Shown one piece after another: positions 9,155-17,469 of a DNA stretch of 64,000 nucleotides (the first letter of the stretch is position 1; each line of letters starts with the position of its first letter). This DNA is from Cryobacterium shii. GTDB lineage: Bacteria; Actinomycetota; Actinomycetes; Actinomycetales; Microbacteriaceae. Below the pieces are notes generated by a model. It saw only the letters and a list, made by a program, of their open reading frames with translations, was not told the DNA's origin and did not search any database. The stretch spans positions 28,171 to 92,170 of the forward strand of contig NZ_SOFY01000070.1 of assembly GCF_004402595.1 (NCBI RefSeq). The letters are read 5' to 3'. Position numbers and translations under genes: made by a program.

Positions 9155-10450
9155 CTAGTTGATGCGTGCGTAGGTGTTGTCCGCTGCGTACTCGTAGACA
9201 CCGATGGTGGCCTCGGTCGGGTCGCCGTACTCGTCGAACGTGACCGGCCCGGAGAAGCCGTCGTAGTTGACCTGGTCGCCGGCGGCGAGGGCCTTGGCCG
9301 CCGCCTTGAAGTCGGTGACCTTGGTGCCGTCGCCGGTTCCGCCGGAAACCTGGCGCAGGTACTTGGAGATGGTCGTACCCTTGACGTCGTTGGCCGCGTA
9401 CGCCGCGAGGGCGACGAGCATGACGGCGTCGTAGGACTCGGCCGCGTAGCTGAAGTCGGTCAGGGTCGGGTCGACCGCCTTCAGACGGTCGGTGAAGTCA
9501 CCGAGCGTTCCGACGTCCAGGCCGGGCAGGGTTCCCTTCGAGCCGGCGACGAGCCCCGGAGCGAAGTCCTTGCTGTAGTCGGCCAGGTTGCCGTCCACGA
9601 AGTAGAGCTTGTCGCCCGGGAAGCCCGATCCGACTAGCGCGGGGGTGATGACCTTGGCCTGGTCGAACGTGACCAGGGCGATCGCATCCGGGTTGGCCGC
9701 GGTCACTTCGGAGATCTGAGCGGCGAAGTTGGAGTCACCCTCGTTGAACAGCGACTTGGCGACGACCTTGCCGCCGGCGGCTTCGAACGCCGCGGTGGTG
9801 GAGTCGGCCAGGCCGGTGCCGTAGGAGTCGTTCAGCACGATCAGGCCCAGGGTGCTGTTGCCGTCCTCGGCGATCTGGTTGCCCAGGACTTCGCCCTGCA
9901 GCAGGTCGGAGGGGGCGGTGCGCCAGTAGAGGTCCTTGTCGGCGTACTTCGTGAAGTCGGCCGAGGTGTTGGCCGGCGAGAACTGCACGACGCCGGCACC
10001 GGTGATCTGGTCGATCACGGTCTTGGAGACGCCCGAGGATGCCGCACCGATGATGGCGGAGACGTCCTGGGAAAGAAGGTCGGTCACCGACACGGTCGCG
10101 GTGTCCGTGGTGGTGTCACCCGAGTCCCGGTAGACGGGCTCGATCTTCATGCCTAGGTCGGCGTCGTTGATGTCCTTGACGGCCAGCGCGACACCGGCCT
10201 CTTCGGGCGGGCCCAGGAAGGCGAGGGCGCCACTCTGAGGAAGGACGGTGCCGATCTTCAGGGTGAGATTGCGGTCACCGGCTTTGATGGTCTGGGCGTC
10301 ACCGCTCGCCGCGGGCGACTCCGACGCAGCGGGTTCAGCAGCATTGCTGCTGCAGCCGGTGAGCAGAAGTGCACTGACGCCGACCATGGCGACTCCAGTG
10401 ACGACGGCCCGGACTGAGCGGGAGGCCGAGGCCTTCGCGAATACGCTCAT
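9155..10450 (-). CDS. livK: Branched-chain amino-acid-type ABC substrate-binding lipoprotein
   Basis: 431 residues from the ATG at 10450, which has AAGGAG 4 bases upstream; the open frame continues further but that extension is spurious. An N-terminal signal ends in a lipobox LLLTGC, so the mature protein is membrane-anchored outside the cell. The body matches the periplasmic-binding-protein type I LivK family: LKIGTVLPQSGALAFLGPPE, GAASSGVSKTVIDQITGAGV, FSPANTSADF, LNDSYGTG. It delivers substrate to LivHMGF, encoded convergently 800 bases away rather than in the same operon. The exact substrate (branched-chain amino acid, amide or other) cannot be read from sequence. Confidence 0.9.
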   Translation of the reverse strand: MSVFAKASASRSVRAVVTGVAMVGVSALLLTGCSSNAAEPAASESPAASGDAQTIKAGDRNLTLKIGTVLPQSGALAFLGPPEEAGVALAVKDINDADLGMKIEPVYRDSGDTTTDTATVSVTDLLSQDVSAIIGAASSGVSKTVIDQITGAGVVQFSPANTSADFTKYADKDLYWRTAPSDLLQGEVLGNQIAEDGNSTLGLIVLNDSYGTGLADSTTAAFEAAGGKVVAKSLFNEGDSNFAAQISEVTAANPDAIALVTFDQAKVITPALVGSGFPGDKLYFVDGNLADYSKDFAPGLVAGSKGTLPGLDVGTLGDFTDRLKAVDPTLTDFSYAAESYDAVMLVALAAYAANDVKGTTISKYLRQVSGGTGDGTKVTDFKAAAKALAAGDQVNYDGFSGPVTFDEYGDPTEATIGVYEYAADNTYARIN

Positions 10451-10503
10451 GTTGCTCCTTGGGACTAGGAATGAGAAATGCCGGCGGTCGAATGACTGCC
10501 GTT

Positions 10504-10521
10504 CTGTCACATTATTGACAG
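10504..10521. promoter_or_regulatory. Dyad CTGTCA-N6-TGACAG upstream of livK
   Basis: A perfect 6+6+6 inverted repeat lies about 54 bases before the livK start, where an operator would sit. Its half-site matches the dyad upstream of livH at 4286-4307. Confidence 0.5.
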
Positions 10522-10546
10522 GGAACGCACGAAACAAGGCAACCGT

Positions 10547-10562
10547 GTTACATCCGTGTAAC
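10547..10562. promoter_or_regulatory. Dyad GTTACA-N4-TGTAAC upstream of livK
   Basis: A perfect inverted repeat with a 4-base spacer, about 100 bases upstream of livK. GTTACA/TGTAAC-type palindromes are common as operators of dimeric repressors. With the neighbouring CTGTCA dyad it suggests at least two regulatory inputs. Confidence 0.4.
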
Positions 10563-10647
10563 GCGGACCAAATCGTTATCGGCGGCCGATGACGCTCGCA
10601 CCGGCGATCTGTTGCGCGTGAGGTGTCGCCGCCGCACGGATCCGGCC

Positions 10648-11604
10648 TCAGGCCGGCTCGAGCGACGAACGGCGGGGCGCCCGCCCGGTCAGGACCATGT
10701 CGGCGGTAAGCACGACCAGGGCCAGCCAGACCAGGCCGAATCCGGCCCACCGCTCGGGCGGCATGGGCTCGTGCAGCACGAAGACGCCGACGAGGAACTG
10801 CAGGATCGGTGCGAAATACTGGATCAGGCCGAGGTAGGTCAGCGGCAGGCGACGGGCCGCGGCGGCGAAGAACAACAACGGAACGGCCGTGATGACGCCG
10901 GCCAGGAGCAGCAGCACGGTGTGCCACGGCGAGACCGTGCCGATGGTCAGGCCGGAGACGGCGCCCACCACGATCAGCTGGACCACGGCCAGGGGCGCGA
11001 GCCAGACGGTTTCGAGCGTGAGACCGGCGACGGCATCGACGTCCCGGCCGACCCGCTTCTTGATCAGACCGTAGAAGCCGAAAGAGAAGGCGAGAACGAG
11101 CGACACCCACGGAAGCGCCCCGTACCCGACGGTGAGCACGACGACCGCCCCGAGGCTGATGCCTACGGCCACCCACTGCAGCAGACGGAGCTTCTCCCGC
11201 AGCAGCAGCACGCCCAGGAACACGGTCACGATCGGGTTGATGAAGTAGCCCAGCGCCGCCTCGACCACATGGCCGCTCAGCGCCGCGAACACGTAGGTCT
11301 GCCAGTTGATGAAGATCAGGAGCCCGGCCAGCCCCATGGTGAAGACGATCCGGCGTTTGCGCAGCAGGCCCAGGAACGACCGCCACTTGCGGGTGACCGT
11401 GATCAACAGGGCGCAGAAGACCAGGGAGAACAGCACCCGCCAGGGCACGATCTCGAAGGCCCCGGTCGGTGCGAGCAACAGGAAGTAGAGGGGCAGCATG
11501 CCCCAGAGCGTGTACGCCAGAACCGCATAGATCAGGCCCGTGCTCTGCTCCGAGCGCGCCGGGCGCGCGGCACCCCGGGAAGGCGGAAGGGGCGTGTCCT
11601 GCAC
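10648..11604 (-). CDS. rarD: RarD-type EamA/DMT permease
   Basis: 318 residues with about 10 hydrophobic helices. The N-terminus GLIYAVLAYTLWGMLPLYF and the following APTGAFEIVPWRVLFSLVF are typical of RarD, as are INWQTYVFAALSGHVVEAAL and LGYFINPIVTVFLGVLLLRE. It is an inner-membrane drug/metabolite transporter family member whose substrate is unknown despite the historical link to chloramphenicol sensitivity. The stop codon lies in the loop of a small CCGGCC/GGCCGG hairpin at 10642-10656. It is downstream of groES but separated by a terminator. Confidence 0.9.
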   Translation of the reverse strand: MQDTPLPPSRGAARPARSEQSTGLIYAVLAYTLWGMLPLYFLLLAPTGAFEIVPWRVLFSLVFCALLITVTRKWRSFLGLLRKRRIVFTMGLAGLLIFINWQTYVFAALSGHVVEAALGYFINPIVTVFLGVLLLREKLRLLQWVAVGISLGAVVVLTVGYGALPWVSLVLAFSFGFYGLIKKRVGRDVDAVAGLTLETVWLAPLAVVQLIVVGAVSGLTIGTVSPWHTVLLLLAGVITAVPLLFFAAAARRLPLTYLGLIQYFAPILQFLVGVFVLHEPMPPERWAGFGLVWLALVVLTADMVLTGRAPRRSSLEPA

Positions 11605-11626
11605 GTTCGTGCCTCTCTCAAAACGA

Positions 11627-11660
11627 AGAATCCCGGATGGCCAGGGCCATCCGGGATTCT
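11627..11660 (-). terminator. Intrinsic terminator of groES
   Basis: A perfect 15-bp stem (11627-11641 with 11646-11660, 4-base loop) lies just after groES. On the minus strand it is followed by TCGTTTTG. It shows that groES is a single-gene transcript. Confidence 0.85.
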
Positions 11661-11678
11661 ATCGATCAGTGTGTGTGA

Positions 11679-11975
11679 CTAGCGAACGACGACTGCGAGC
11701 ACGTCGCGAGCCGACAGGACGAGGAGGTCCTCACCACCGAACTTGACCTCGGTTCCGCCGTACTTGGAGTAGATCACCTTGTCGCCGACGGCGACGTCGA
11801 GCGGGATGCGGTTTCCGTTGTCGTCGATCCGGCCGGGACCGACGGCGACAACTTCACCCTCCTGGGGCTTTTCCTTGGCGGTGTCAGGAATGACCAGACC
11901 TGAAGCGGTGGTCTGCTCTGCGTCGACCTGCTTGATGACGATGCGATCCTCGAGCGGCTTGATGGAGACCGACAC
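11679..11975 (-). CDS. groES: 10-kDa co-chaperonin GroES
   Basis: 98 residues, the normal length. The N-terminus [16 protein letters not shown], the mobile loop [21 protein letters not shown] and the roof-loop region [21 protein letters not shown] are all canonical. It caps GroEL in the cytosol. No groEL follows: a terminator and rarD come next, so groEL must lie elsewhere. Two CIRCE sites lie between this gene and the divergent methyltransferase, implying HrcA heat-shock repression. Confidence 0.98.
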   Translation of the reverse strand: MSVSIKPLEDRIVIKQVDAEQTTASGLVIPDTAKEKPQEGEVVAVGPGRIDDNGNRIPLDVAVGDKVIYSKYGGTEVKFGGEDLLVLSARDVLAVVVR

Positions 11976-12004
11976 GGTTGACCTCTTTCTTAGCTAAGAC
12001 TTAG

Positions 12005-12031
12005 TTAGCAGACTCACAGCGAGAGTGCTAA
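12005..12031. promoter_or_regulatory. CIRCE element, imperfect (HrcA operator)
   Basis: It has the geometry of a 9+9+9 CIRCE: TTAGCAGAC, 9 bases, GAGTGCTAA. The right arm is a perfect consensus and the left arm differs at two positions from TTAGCACTC. It ends 30 bases upstream of the groES start. Confidence 0.8.
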
Positions 12032-12049
12032 GTCGAGTTTAGGGCGCTT

Positions 12050-12076
12050 CTGGCACTCACGCAACGTGAGTGCCAG
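12050..12076. promoter_or_regulatory. CIRCE element, perfect arms (HrcA operator)
   Basis: CTGGCACTC, a 9-base spacer and GAGTGCCAG form perfectly complementary 9-base arms. This is the CIRCE variant common in actinobacteria. It lies 28 bases before the divergent methyltransferase gene, so HrcA might affect both directions. Confidence 0.9.
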
Positions 12077-12103
12077 ACCCGGCCGAGTTGATAGGTTTGC
12101 GGG

Positions 12104-13303
12104 ATGGAACGCTCTGAGCTCGTTGAGCTGTTATCTCCGGAGGGTTTGCGCCTGCTGGACTCGCTGCCGCCGTACGAATCGGCCGCCAACGTGGTGCGGG
12201 TGGTGAGTGATCTGCGCAAGGCCGGCCACGCCCCCGGGCTGGTGGCCGCGGTTCTGGGCCAGTCCCGGCTGCGCGCCAGGGCCGTGCCCAAGTTCGGCGA
12301 GTTCGCCGGCCGCATGCTGTTCACCGAGACCGGCCTCGAACAGGCCACCCGGCTGCGCGTCGCGGCCCTCCACGCGGGCCGCTTCGCGGGCGCCTCGCTG
12401 AACCGCGTCGTCGACCTCGGCTGCGGGATCGGCGGTGACGCAATGGCCTTGGCGGCGATGGACCTCGAGGTGACCGCGGTCGACGCCGACGAGGTGACGG
12501 CCACCGTCGCCAGCTTCAACCTGGCCCCGTTCGAGAACGCGACCGTGCTGAACGCCGACGCCGAGAGCGTCGACCTCACCGGTTTCGACGCCGCCTGGCT
12601 GGACCCCGCCCGCCGCACGGCCGGGCACACCAACACCTCCCGCCTGACCCGGCCGGAGGACTACTCCCCCAGCCTCGACTTCGTCTTCGGCCTCCGCGAA
12701 CGGATGCCCATCGGCGTCAAGCTCGGCCCCGGGCACGACCGGGAGCAGATCCCGGTCGACGCTGAAGCGCAGTGGGTGTCCGTGGACGGCAAGCTCGTCG
12801 AGATGGCGCTCTGGTTCGGCAGCCTGGCCCGCACCGGGATCCGCCGGTCCGCCCTGCTGCTGGGTCGGGACGGGAGCCATGAGCTGAACGCCCCGGCCGA
12901 CAGCGAGGACGCCCCGGTGGGGGTGCTGGGCGACTACCTCTATGAGCCGGACGGTGCGATCATCCGTGCCCGCCTGATCGGCGACCTGGCCCGCTCGCTG
13001 GACGCGCTGATGCTGAGCGAGTCCATCGCCTACCTGACCTCCGCCAGCCTGGTGCGCACGCCGTTCGCCACCGCGTTCCGGGTGCTCGAGACCCTGCCGG
13101 TCGACGAGAAGAAGCTGCGCCTCGCGCTGCAGGAACGCCGGATCGGCACCCTGGAGATCAAGAAGCGCGGCGTGGACGTGGACCCGGCCACCCTGCGCAC
13201 CCGGCTGCGGCTGAAGGGGCCGGAGTCAGGAACGCTCGTCCTGACGCGGGCCGCCGGACACCGGGTGGCCCTGCTGGTCGAGCGGGTGTCGGCGCTCAGC
13301 TGA
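12104..13303 (+). CDS. Class I SAM-dependent methyltransferase, THUMP-like family
   Basis: 399 residues. A central Rossmann methyltransferase core shows motif I VVDLGCGIGGDAMALAA (near residue 104), an acidic residue after beta-2 (VTAVDADEV) and the catalytic-region DPARR (residues 168-172), with VKLGPG later. An N-terminal helical domain and a C-terminal ATALRT-like substrate domain match the actinobacterial proteins annotated as THUMP-like methyltransferases, probably acting on RNA. The substrate is unknown. It diverges from groES with only CIRCE sites between, and no clear ribosome binding site precedes the ATG. Confidence 0.8.
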   Translation: MERSELVELLSPEGLRLLDSLPPYESAANVVRVVSDLRKAGHAPGLVAAVLGQSRLRARAVPKFGEFAGRMLFTETGLEQATRLRVAALHAGRFAGASLNRVVDLGCGIGGDAMALAAMDLEVTAVDADEVTATVASFNLAPFENATVLNADAESVDLTGFDAAWLDPARRTAGHTNTSRLTRPEDYSPSLDFVFGLRERMPIGVKLGPGHDREQIPVDAEAQWVSVDGKLVEMALWFGSLARTGIRRSALLLGRDGSHELNAPADSEDAPVGVLGDYLYEPDGAIIRARLIGDLARSLDALMLSESIAYLTSASLVRTPFATAFRVLETLPVDEKKLRLALQERRIGTLEIKKRGVDVDPATLRTRLRLKGPESGTLVLTRAAGHRVALLVERVSALS

Positions 13304-13727
13304 CGGCGGACATCAGCACGAGGGTGATGACCAGCACCCACCCGGCGGCGATGAGCAGGCCCGCGAGACCGGTGACCAGGCCGTAGACCCAGAGCGCGCC
13401 CGACCGGTGCTCCGTGGCGCGGGCCATGATCGCCAGGACGATCGCGGCCAGCGACAGGGCGGCACCCCAGACGCCGAAGATGGCGACCAGCAGTCCCAGC
13501 AGGCCGAAGACGAGCGCGGCGACGGACAGGCCGTGACGCTCGGCGTGGGCACGCAGCTCGGTGTCCGTGTAGACATACGGCACCCACTCGGTGGGAGCCG
13601 TCACCGTCGACTCATAGTCCAGTTCGCCCTCGACCGAAGCCGGCGGTCGGGTGAGGTCGAGCCGGAAGTCGTCGACGTCGTCCGACGGGTCCCGGTACTC
13701 CCCAACCATTCCTGCTGCCTCCGACAT
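13296..13727 (-). CDS. Small two-TM membrane protein, DUF4190-like
   Basis: 143 residues. The first 70 are acidic and cytoplasmic-looking (ending VPYVYTDTELRAHAERHG). They are followed by two hydrophobic helices (LSVAALVFGLLGLLVAIFGV and a second from about residue 112) joined by a short polar loop, the arrangement of DUF4190 proteins. Its end overlaps the convergent methyltransferase by 8 bases. Function unknown; the neighbouring genes encode two more proteins of the same general type. Confidence 0.6.
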   Translation of the reverse strand: MSEAAGMVGEYRDPSDDVDDFRLDLTRPPASVEGELDYESTVTAPTEWVPYVYTDTELRAHAERHGLSVAALVFGLLGLLVAIFGVWGAALSLAAIVLAIMARATEHRSGALWVYGLVTGLAGLLIAAGWVLVITLVLMSAVS

Positions 13728-13794
13728 GCTGTAAACGGGCGCCGCCGCATCCGTGCGCCCGAACGGTGCGCCGGTCAGGCACCCGCGGTGAAAC

Positions 13795-14433
13795 TCAGTA
13801 CGAGTAGCTGTTGGGCATGCTGGCGAAGATAACGGCCCAGATCAGGATACTCGCCAACGCCAGGGCGACGCCGACGAACCCGGTGATGATGCCGGTCAGC
13901 CAGAAGCCCCGGGCCTGCGGTTCCTTCGACCGGCCGAGGAACCCCAGCACGACGGCCGCGGCCGGAACGAACAGCCCGAGGATGCCGCCCGCGATCGGGA
14001 TGAAGACGATCGGGAACCCGAGGATTCCGATCACGCCGGCCACGAGCGAGAGGATGCTGAAAATCGACTGCTTGGCCGCCGGCGCGCCCCCGTAGGGATC
14101 CGAGGACGGGGCGCCGTAGGCGGGAGGCGGGGTCGTCGGAGCGCCGTAGTAGGCGGGTGGCTGGGTCGGTCCGGCCGACGGCGGGGTCGGAGGCGGGGTC
14201 GGCCCGGCCGGGGGCGGCGTCGGGGGTCCGTACCCGGGTGGGGGCGTCTGGCCGCCGGAGAACGACGGCACGGGCTGGGCGGTGGGCGGCACGGGCTGGG
14301 CCGGCCGCACGGGCTGGGCGGCGGGCGGCACATCCGCGGACTGGGGAATGTCGGGGACCTGGGGCACGTCCGGCACCTGGGGGACGTCGGGGACCTGCGG
14401 GACGCCGGGGCCGGGGGTATTCGAATCACTCAT
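13795..14433 (-). CDS. Proline-rich DUF4190-type membrane protein
   Basis: 212 residues. The first 130 are disordered and proline-rich, starting with a PQVPDV-type repeat (VPQVPDVPQVPDVPQVPDIP) and continuing with PPP and GYGPP/YGAP segments. The C-terminal 80 residues have two TM helices (FSILSLVAGVIGILGFPIVF; a second near the end) joined by the GRSKEPQARGFWLTG loop typical of DUF4190. It is probably a cell-envelope protein, with the proline tail in the cytoplasm or cell wall. Function unknown. Confidence 0.7.
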   Translation of the reverse strand: MSDSNTPGPGVPQVPDVPQVPDVPQVPDIPQSADVPPAAQPVRPAQPVPPTAQPVPSFSGGQTPPPGYGPPTPPPAGPTPPPTPPSAGPTQPPAYYGAPTTPPPAYGAPSSDPYGGAPAAKQSIFSILSLVAGVIGILGFPIVFIPIAGGILGLFVPAAAVVLGFLGRSKEPQARGFWLTGIITGFVGVALALASILIWAVIFASMPNSYSY

Positions 14434-14526
14434 CTGAGTTGCTTCCTTTCCGCACGGCGTCTGCCGTGATCGGGTTCCAGTGCGTCAGCTGTGCCGGAAT
14501 CCTGGTGTCGAGATTCCGGTTTTCGT

Positions 14527-14922
14527 TCACATGTTGTTGAGGATGGTCGGGTCGCTGGCGATCGCGAGGACGAGCAGCCCCCCGATGATGACCGAGAGAA
14601 CCAGGCTCGCGTAACCGATGATCAGGCCGGCAATCGCGAGGCCGCGGCCCTTCTCGCCGGTCTTGCCGATCTGGCTCAGGGCGATGTGGCCGGTGATGAT
14701 GGCGGCCAGAGAAATCGAGAGCACCGCGGTCACCAGCGAGATGATCGCCAGCACATTGTACTTCTCGGACGAGCCCTGCGCAGCGTACGGCTGCGGGTAC
14801 GCCGCGTTCTGCCCGTAGGCCGGTGCAGCCTGAACCTGGGGCGTGCCGGGCGCCGGGTTCGCGGGGGCCGCGGGCGGCTGGAACATCGGCGGGGTACCCG
14901 GCGTCAGGTTGGGGTCGGTCAT
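14527..14922 (-). CDS. Short DUF4190-domain membrane protein
   Basis: 131 residues from the ATG at 14922, which has GAAGGAG 8 bases upstream; longer in-frame extensions run into tsaD antisense and are rejected. A 50-residue Pro/Ala/Gln-rich head (YGQNAAYPQPYAAQG) precedes two TM helices (YNVLAIISLVTAVLSISLAA; LAIAGLIIGYASLVLSVIIG) linked by HIALSQIGKTGEKGRG, the DUF4190 core. It is a paralogue of the protein at 13795-14433, transcribed in the same direction. A four-fold 16-base repeat lies just upstream. Confidence 0.75.
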   Translation of the reverse strand: MTDPNLTPGTPPMFQPPAAPANPAPGTPQVQAAPAYGQNAAYPQPYAAQGSSEKYNVLAIISLVTAVLSISLAAIITGHIALSQIGKTGEKGRGLAIAGLIIGYASLVLSVIIGGLLVLAIASDPTILNNM

Positions 14923-14946
14923 GGCGAAGCTCCTTCTGGACAGAAC

Positions 14947-15005
14947 TGAACATCTGGGCAAGTGAACATCTGGGCAAGTGAACATCTGGGCAAGTGAACA
15001 TCTGG
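14947..15005. repeat. 16-bp tandem repeat (3.7 copies) upstream of a DUF4190 gene
   Basis: The unit TGAACATCTGGGCAAG is repeated exactly at 14947, 14963 and 14979, with an 11-base partial fourth copy. It begins 25 bases before the start codon, so it lies in the 5' untranslated region or core promoter. The regular 16-base spacing could present repeated protein-binding sites, or it may simply be a slippage product. Confidence 0.9.
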
Positions 15006-15031
15006 CGGTGCCATAGTGGCACCCCGCCAGA
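15001..15031 (-). terminator. Imperfect hairpin after tsaD
   Basis: TCTGGCGGTGCCA and TGGCACC-CC-GCCAGA pair around a TAG loop with a two-base bulge. It lies about 85 bases after the tsaD stop and could end the long glmS-tsaD transcript. No U-tract is seen. Confidence 0.4.
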
Positions 15032-15113
15032 TGGGGTGTCAACGGACCAGACGAACGGCGCCCGTGCAAGCCAGAATACCCGGTCGGAGCGTAAACACCG
15101 CTCTGGCCGGGAC

Positions 15114-16181
15114 TTAGACCTGGATCTCCGAGACCGGAAGGGTCGAATCCGCGCCGAACTCCATTGACGAGGGCTCGAGCCCGGCCATGATCAGTTGGGC
15201 GCCGAGCGCGGCGATCATGGCGCCGTTGTCGGTGCAGAGCGACAACGGCGGGATGCGCAGGGCGATGCCGGCGGCATCCGTGCGTTGCTCGGCCACCAGA
15301 CGCAGCCGGGCGTTCGCGATCACCCCGCCGCCGAGCAGGAGCCGCGGCACCTCGAGGTCGACGCAGGCCGCGACGGCTTTGGTGAGCAGGATGTCCACGA
15401 CCGCCTCCCGGAAACTGGCCGCGACGTCTGCGACGGGCACGGTTTCGCCCGCGTCGCGCTTCTGTTCGACCCAGCGGGCGACCGAGGTCTTGAGCCCGGA
15501 GAAGGAGAAATCGTAGCGGTGTTTGGCCATGTCCTTGGTCTGGCTCAGACCACGGGGGAAACGGATGGCGGAAGGGTCGCCCTCCAGCGCCGCCCGGTCG
15601 ATCTGGGGCCCGCCGGGGTAGGGCAGGCCGAGCACCCGCGCCACCTTGTCGAACGCCTCGCCGGCGGCATCGTCGATGGTCTCGCCGAGGAGTTCGACGT
15701 CGGAGACCAGGTCGCGCACCAGCAGCAGAGAGGTGTGCCCGCCGGAGACGAGGAGCGCGATGGTCGGGTATTCGAGGGGTTCGGCGGTGTCGGTGGCCCC
15801 CATCCGGAGCACGTCCGCCCCGACGTGGCCGACAAGGTGGTTGACCGCGTAGATCGGCTTGCCGAGCGACAGGGCGAGGGCCTTGGCGGCGGCGACCCCG
15901 ACCATGAGCGCTCCGGCCAGCCCGGGGCCGCTGGTGACGGCCACGGCGTCGATCTCGTCCAGGCGGATGCCGGCCTCCAGCGTTGCCGCCCGGATCGCGG
16001 GCACGAGCTCCTCGAGGTGCGCGCGCGCGGCCACCTCCGGCACGACTCCGCCGTAGCGGGCGTGCTCGTCCATCGATGACGCGATCGTGTTCGAGAGCAG
16101 GGTGGTGCCGCGCACGATCCCGATCCCGGTCTCGTCGCACGAGGTCTCGATGCCGAGGACGAGCGGATTGGAGCGGTTCAT
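15114..16181 (-). CDS. tsaD: tRNA N6-threonylcarbamoyladenosine transferase TsaD
   Basis: 355 residues of ASKHA-fold protein. Motifs: [18 protein letters not shown] at the N-terminus, the metal-binding HLVGHV (about residues 114-119), [24 protein letters not shown] and the C-terminal [10 protein letters not shown]. With TsaB and TsaE it transfers the threonylcarbamoyl group from TC-AMP to A37 of ANN-decoding tRNAs in the cytosol. Its ATG overlaps the rimI stop by 4 bases. It is last in the tsaE-tsaB-rimI-tsaD run. Confidence 0.98.
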   Translation of the reverse strand: MNRSNPLVLGIETSCDETGIGIVRGTTLLSNTIASSMDEHARYGGVVPEVAARAHLEELVPAIRAATLEAGIRLDEIDAVAVTSGPGLAGALMVGVAAAKALALSLGKPIYAVNHLVGHVGADVLRMGATDTAEPLEYPTIALLVSGGHTSLLLVRDLVSDVELLGETIDDAAGEAFDKVARVLGLPYPGGPQIDRAALEGDPSAIRFPRGLSQTKDMAKHRYDFSFSGLKTSVARWVEQKRDAGETVPVADVAASFREAVVDILLTKAVAACVDLEVPRLLLGGGVIANARLRLVAEQRTDAAGIALRIPPLSLCTDNGAMIAALGAQLIMAGLEPSSMEFGADSTLPVSEIQV

Positions 16182-16735
16182 TCGGCGGCCTCCGGCGCGA
16201 GGGTTTCCGACGTCAGGGGCTCCGGTGTCAGGGGCTCCGGTGTCAGGGGCTCCGGTGTCAGGGACGAGACGGGCAGAGGCACGTCGAGTCGCATTACGAT
16301 CGCGTCGACGTTGTCTGGCTGGTAGTAGCCGCGGCGCACTCCGATTTCCTCGAAACCGAGCCGCCGGTACAGCTCCTGGGCGGAGGGGTTGTCGGCGCGC
16401 ACCTCGAGGAAGACCTCGCGGACGCCCCGCTTCCGTGCCTCCGCGATCAGGCTGAGCATCAGGGTGCGGCCGAGCCCGTGGCCGCGGGCGTGCTCGGTGA
16501 CCGCGATGGTCTGGACGTCGCCTTCCCGGGCGCCGCGAGGGGCCAGCAGGCCGGCGTAGGCCTCGATCCGGTCGGGCGAGTCGGGTGGGAAGGCGACCAG
16601 GTAGTAGCAGTTCGGGTCGGCGACGTCGCGCGCCATCGCCTCGGCGGACCAGGCGTCGGTCGCGAAAATCCGGCTCTCGAGCGCCATGATCGCGTCCACA
16701 TCGGCGGCGCCGGGCCGGCGCAGCTGCCAGGTCAT
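16178..16735 (-). CDS. rimI: Ribosomal protein S18 alanine N-acetyltransferase RimI
   Basis: 185 residues. The GNAT core (1-150) carries the acetyl-CoA loop [13 protein letters not shown], then [20 protein letters not shown] and [12 protein letters not shown], typical of RimI. It acetylates the N-terminus of S18 and possibly other proteins. The C-terminal tail after about residue 155 is an extra made of LTPEP repeats encoded by a 15-bp tandem repeat. It lies 1 base after tsaB and overlaps tsaD by 4, the usual actinobacterial order. Confidence 0.93.
   Translation of the reverse strand: MTWQLRRPGAADVDAIMALESRIFATDAWSAEAMARDVADPNCYYLVAFPPDSPDRIEAYAGLLAPRGAREGDVQTIAVTEHARGHGLGRTLMLSLIAEARKRGVREVFLEVRADNPSAQELYRRLGFEEIGVRRGYYQPDNVDAIVMRLDVPLPVSSLTPEPLTPEPLTPEPLTSETLAPEAAE
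16212..16263. repeat. 15-bp coding repeat in the rimI tail
   Basis: GTCAGGGGCTCCGGT is repeated three times plus a half copy. On the minus strand it encodes successive TPEPL units in the RimI C-terminal tail. Copy-number change keeps the frame, so the tail length may vary. Confidence 0.9.
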
Positions 16736-16736
16736 C

Positions 16737-17369
16737 TCAGCTCACCCGTTTCGGGCCGTTGGACAAGGTGACGTCGGGAGAGCGCAGGTAGATCGCTTCG
16801 TCACCGGCGAACGGATGCCCGTGCGCCCACATCAGTTCGGCCACCAGGCCCAGGTCCGCCGCGGAGACGGTGGCCGCGTCGTGGCGGGGCACCCCGGCGT
16901 GGTCCCAGTCGTCCTCCAGCAGCACGGCGGGTTTGGCCACACCCGGCCCGGCGACGCGGATCGGCAGGCCCGCGGCATCCGCCCCGCTGTACACCGACCA
17001 GTTGACCTCGCGGCGGCGCGCATCCGTGACGACGACGAGCCCGCCGATATGGCCGTCGCGGTACCGACCGAAGGCGACGGCGTCGTGGCTGACGACGGGT
17101 ACGAACGGCACCCCCGCCCCCAGGGCGAATACGCGGGCGGCGGCGATGCCGACGCGCAGCCCGGTAAACGGGCCCGGGCCCATTCCGCCGACCACTCCGG
17201 AGAGGGCGGCGACCGGCAGATCGGCCTCGGACAGGCAGGCGGCGATGAGCCGGCCGATCACCTCGGCGTGGCGCATGGTGTCGCCGGTTTCGTGGTGGGC
17301 GATGACGCCGCGGTCGAGGTCGACGAGGGCGACGCTCGTGCCGGCGGAGGTATCGATGGCGAGAAGCAC
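16737..17369 (-). CDS. tsaB: TsaB, t6A biosynthesis adaptor
   Basis: 210 residues. The N-terminus LLAIDTSAGTSVALVDLD and the GMGPGPFTGLRVGIAAAR motif are diagnostic for TsaB, an inactive ASKHA paralogue that scaffolds TsaD and TsaE. It follows tsaE by about 145 bases, a gap largely made of an 81-bp MITE-like element and CCTGC-rich low-complexity sequence, and precedes rimI by one base. Confidence 0.95.
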   Translation of the reverse strand: MLLAIDTSAGTSVALVDLDRGVIAHHETGDTMRHAEVIGRLIAACLSEADLPVAALSGVVGGMGPGPFTGLRVGIAAARVFALGAGVPFVPVVSHDAVAFGRYRDGHIGGLVVVTDARRREVNWSVYSGADAAGLPIRVAGPGVAKPAVLLEDDWDHAGVPRHDAATVSAADLGLVAELMWAHGHPFAGDEAIYLRSPDVTLSNGPKRVS

Positions 17370-17469
17370 CTCCCCAGCCTATTCGCTGCGCCTCCCCGCC
17401 ATCTCACCGCCCGCCCCCGCGCCCGCCCTGCCCTGCTCTGCCTGCCCTGCCTGCTCACGCCCGCCCGAG

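Noticed and set aside
10451..11386. Upstream extension of the livK frame
   Set aside because: The signal peptide and lipobox start at 10450 with AAGGAG just before it; the extension is antisense to rarD.
14923..16140. Upstream extension of the short DUF4190 gene into tsaD
   Set aside because: It is a shifted reading of tsaD with shadow-type composition; the ATG at 14922 has a clear ribosome binding site.
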